Assembly: GCA_913061385.1 (NCBI GenBank)
Contig: CAJXTM010000086.1
Coordinates: 1-9,150, forward strand
Direction: 5' to 3'
DNA: 9,150 nucleotides
From: an uncultured Rhodopirellula sp.
Lineage (GTDB): Bacteria; Planctomycetota; Planctomycetia; Pirellulales; Pirellulaceae
A program made the position numbers and the translations under genes. The notes under the pieces are model-generated. The model did not search any database. It worked only from the letters and a program-made list of their open reading frames with translations, and was not told the origin of the DNA. Of this stretch, positions 7,259 through 9,150 are shown piece after piece. Each line of letters begins with the position of its first letter. Within the stretch, counting starts at the first letter, position 1.

Positions 7259-8871
7259 AGCTTTTCACCGAACTTTATCAGTTGCTCGATTCAACGACCC
7301 GTACCAATGCCAAAATAGAAGCAATGGTCAACTACTTTAGCTCCGCTGAACCCGCCGATGCAGCGTGGGCAATCTATTTTCTATCTGGTGAAAAACTTCG
7401 CCGTCTCGTTCCAACCAAACTACTACGCCAATGGGCTGCTGAAGAAGCGAACATTCCACCATGGCTGTTTGAAGAATCCTACAGTTCAGTTGGAGACTTA
7501 GCTGAAACAATCTCGTTGATTGTCCCCGAACAGAAAAACGAAACAACAGGATCCTTGACTGAGTGGGTGGAAGAGCGATTACAACCCATTCGCAGCATGG
7601 ATGAAGAGCAGCAACGTGAAGTCGTGACAACGATCTGGCACCAGAATCCAGCTAAGGTGCGGTTTGTCATCCTCAAACTGATCACTGGAGCTTTCAGGGT
7701 TGGCGTGAGCAAGCGACTGGTTACCCGCGCCCTTGCTGAACACACTGGGATCTCTGCCGAAGTGATCGCACACCGGCTGATGGGAAATTGGATTCCGACG
7801 CCAGAGTCGTTCCTCCGATTATCCAACCCAGACATTGACGATGCAGTAGCCAGCCAACCTTATCCGTTCTGTCTGGCACATGCGATCGACCGTGACAGCA
7901 CTCCCGACTCCCTGGGGACATCCTCCGATTTTGTTGCCGAATGGAAGTGGGATGGCATACGCGGCCAATTGATCCGGCGAAATTCGCAAACATTCATCTG
8001 GTCGCGTGGAGAAGAGCTAATGGAGAATCGCTGGCCTGAGATCGAAACTGCAGCCTCTCTGTTGCCTGCAGGAACAGTACTCGATGGCGAGATTCTTGCA
8101 ACTAAGCCTGATGGGATAGTTCTTCCATTCTCGCAACTGCAGAGAAGAATTAACCGCAAATCAATCGGACGCAAACTATTGCTCGATGTCCCAGTGGTAT
8201 TCCATGCATTTGACTTGCTGGAACAGAATGGAAAAGATCTTCGGTCACTGCCATGGAAAGAACGCAGGAACAAACTTGAAAACCTCATGTCACATGTGAG
8301 ACATCCACAGCTGAAAATCACTGAGCTGATTCCTGCAAATTCCTGGGCAGATTGGACCAATATCAGAACGCAGAGCCGCGAGCGTCACGCCGAAGGCCTG
8401 ATGCTAAAACGTGTCGACGCTCCGTATGATGTTGGACGCGTACGTGGGACATGGTGGAAATGGAAAGTAGAACCCTACACCATCGACGCCGTACTTATTT
8501 ATGCACAAAAGGGTCATGGCAAACGCTCCAGTCTATTCAGCGACTATACCTTTGCCGTTTGGAAGGGTGATGAACTGGTACCATTCGCAAAAGCCTACAG
8601 CGGCCTGACAAACGCCGAGCTTCGCAGGGTCGATCGATTTGTCCGGCAAAATACAAAAGAGGCCTTTGGACCAGTTCGAAGCGTGCAACCGGAACTGGTC
8701 ATGGAACTCGCTTTCGAAGGTCTTCAGGCAAGCACGCGGCACAAGAGTGGAATAGCAACTCGCTTTCCGCGGATCGCCCGATGGAGACACGATAAAAGAG
8801 CAAAAGATGCGAACACGCTGGATGATGTGCTGACCCTGCTTCCCAGATCATCAACAGGTGACGCCCCATGA
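7255..8871 (+). CDS. ATP-dependent DNA ligase, exonuclease/helicase-associated type (TIGR04120-like)
   Basis: 538 residues, full length. An N-terminal DNA-binding domain (about 1-180) precedes the adenylation domain (about 205-410) and OB-fold (about 410-530). Nucleotidyltransferase motifs are intact: motif I EWKWDGIR (229-236) with K231 as the predicted AMP-accepting lysine, motif Ia around SRGEE (250-254), motif III LDGEI (276-280), motif IIIa FHAFDLL (316-322), motif IV EGLMLKR (380-386), motif V WWKWK (400-404), and a motif VI-like RFPRIARWRHDK (503-514). It should seal nicks in duplex DNA using ATP, unlike the NAD-dependent replicative ligase LigA that bacteria also carry. The EWKWDG active site and the exonuclease and helicase neighbours place it in the ligase-associated cluster, not the Ku/LigD end-joining system; no Ku or LigD polymerase/phosphoesterase domain is present. 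It overlaps both neighbours by ATGA. Confidence 0.95.
   Translation: MKLFTELYQLLDSTTRTNAKIEAMVNYFSSAEPADAAWAIYFLSGEKLRRLVPTKLLRQWAAEEANIPPWLFEESYSSVGDLAETISLIVPEQKNETTGSLTEWVEERLQPIRSMDEEQQREVVTTIWHQNPAKVRFVILKLITGAFRVGVSKRLVTRALAEHTGISAEVIAHRLMGNWIPTPESFLRLSNPDIDDAVASQPYPFCLAHAIDRDSTPDSLGTSSDFVAEWKWDGIRGQLIRRNSQTFIWSRGEELMENRWPEIETAASLLPAGTVLDGEILATKPDGIVLPFSQLQRRINRKSIGRKLLLDVPVVFHAFDLLEQNGKDLRSLPWKERRNKLENLMSHVRHPQLKITELIPANSWADWTNIRTQSRERHAEGLMLKRVDAPYDVGRVRGTWWKWKVEPYTIDAVLIYAQKGHGKRSSLFSDYTFAVWKGDELVPFAKAYSGLTNAELRRVDRFVRQNTKEAFGPVRSVQPELVMELAFEGLQASTRHKSGIATRFPRIARWRHDKRAKDANTLDDVLTLLPRSSTGDAP
8856..8861 (+). promoter_or_regulatory. Shine-Dalgarno site of the helicase gene
   Basis: AGGTGA lies six bases before ATG 8868, inside the last codons of the ligase gene. 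It supports that ATG as the start of the truncated helicase. Confidence 0.5.
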
Positions 8872-9118
8872 CGAACACGGTAACTCAATCCACAGGTGAG
8901 ACACCCTCCAAATCGGTTGACAAATTCTTTGATTCCGTCGGATGGAAACCATTTCGATTTCAGCGATCCACTTGGCGTGCCTATCGCGACGGATCGAGTG
9001 GTCTTGTTCATTCAGCAACAGGAACCGGAAAAACACTGGCAGTATGGATGGGTCCGATCTTAAAATGGCTGGGTGAAAATCGGGATCGAAACAAGTGGCA
9101 ACCGAAACGGTCCCCGGG
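8868..9118 (+). CDS. Ligase-associated DEXH-box helicase, Lhr-like (N-terminus only)
   Basis: Only 83 complete codons are present before the right adapter. ATG 8868 overlaps the ligase stop (ATGA). After a variable stretch of about 18 residues come FFDSVGWKPFRFQRSTW (20-36), the Q-motif-like entry of these helicases, and SGLVHSATGTGKT (44-56), which holds the Walker A/P-loop (K55, T56) that binds ATP. This matches the start of the ligase-associated DEXH helicases (TIGR04121), related to the Lhr core, which translocate 3' to 5' on single-stranded DNA and unwind duplexes. The DEXH box and all later motifs lie beyond the window. Genomic sequence ends at 9118; residues predicted beyond that come from adapter. 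Its position after exonuclease and ligase is the main support beyond the P-loop. Confidence 0.85.
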
Positions 9119-9150
9119 CTGTCTCTTATACACATCTCCGAGCCCACGAG
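9119..9150 (-). other. Illumina Nextera read-2 adapter, not genomic
   Basis: CTGTCTCTTATACACATCT (9119-9137) is the reverse complement of the Tn5 mosaic end, and CCGAGCCCACGAG (9138-9150) is the start of the read-2 adapter. Translated on the reverse strand it yields the peptide MGSEMCIRDS, a well-known contaminant at the ends of predicted proteins. Confidence 0.98.

Noticed and set aside
7255..8871. Ku/LigD-type end-joining system
   Set aside because: The ligase has no polymerase or phosphoesterase domain and there is no Ku gene; the neighbours fit the ligase-associated exonuclease/helicase cluster.
46..9118. CRISPR array, insertion sequence, prophage or toxin-antitoxin content
   Set aside because: I saw no regularly spaced repeats, transposase, integrase or phage gene on either strand.

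Overview
The window is 9,073 bases of genomic DNA (46-9118) with an Illumina Nextera adapter joined to each end. It reads like a whole contig or a sequenced library molecule, and both outermost genes are cut by its edges. The organism is most likely a planctomycete. The main evidence is the reverse-strand gene, a secreted PQQ-type beta-propeller protein with a methyltransferase-like segment in the middle, an architecture I associate with Planctomycetes. Genus cannot be set from the sequence.

Layout. (1) 1-45 is left adapter, including an i5 index. (2) 46-3098, reverse strand, is one uninterrupted reading frame of 1,017 codons: signal peptide, N-terminal propeller, degenerate Rossmann/methyltransferase-like segment, second propeller. 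Its C-terminus is lost off the left edge. (3) 3099-3533 is a 435-base spacer between divergent genes, holding a 20-base dyad at 3447-3466 and no convincing gene. (4) 3534-9118, forward strand, is a tight run of five DNA-repair genes: a radical SAM protein of the DNA modification/repair family, a DUF4130-UdgX fusion, a ligase-associated metallo-beta-lactamase-fold exonuclease, an ATP-dependent DNA ligase, and the first 83 codons of a ligase-associated DEXH helicase. (5) 9119-9150 is right adapter.

The radical SAM and UdgX genes are 6 bases apart, and the last three junctions are ATGA stop/start overlaps. The set is therefore probably one transcript with translational coupling. Two modules usually described separately, the radical SAM/UdgX pair and the exonuclease/ligase/helicase set, are joined here. 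Inferred role: recognise uracil or another damaged base, process and unwind the DNA around it, and reseal it. Reactions of the individual enzymes follow from their families; the joint pathway is inference.
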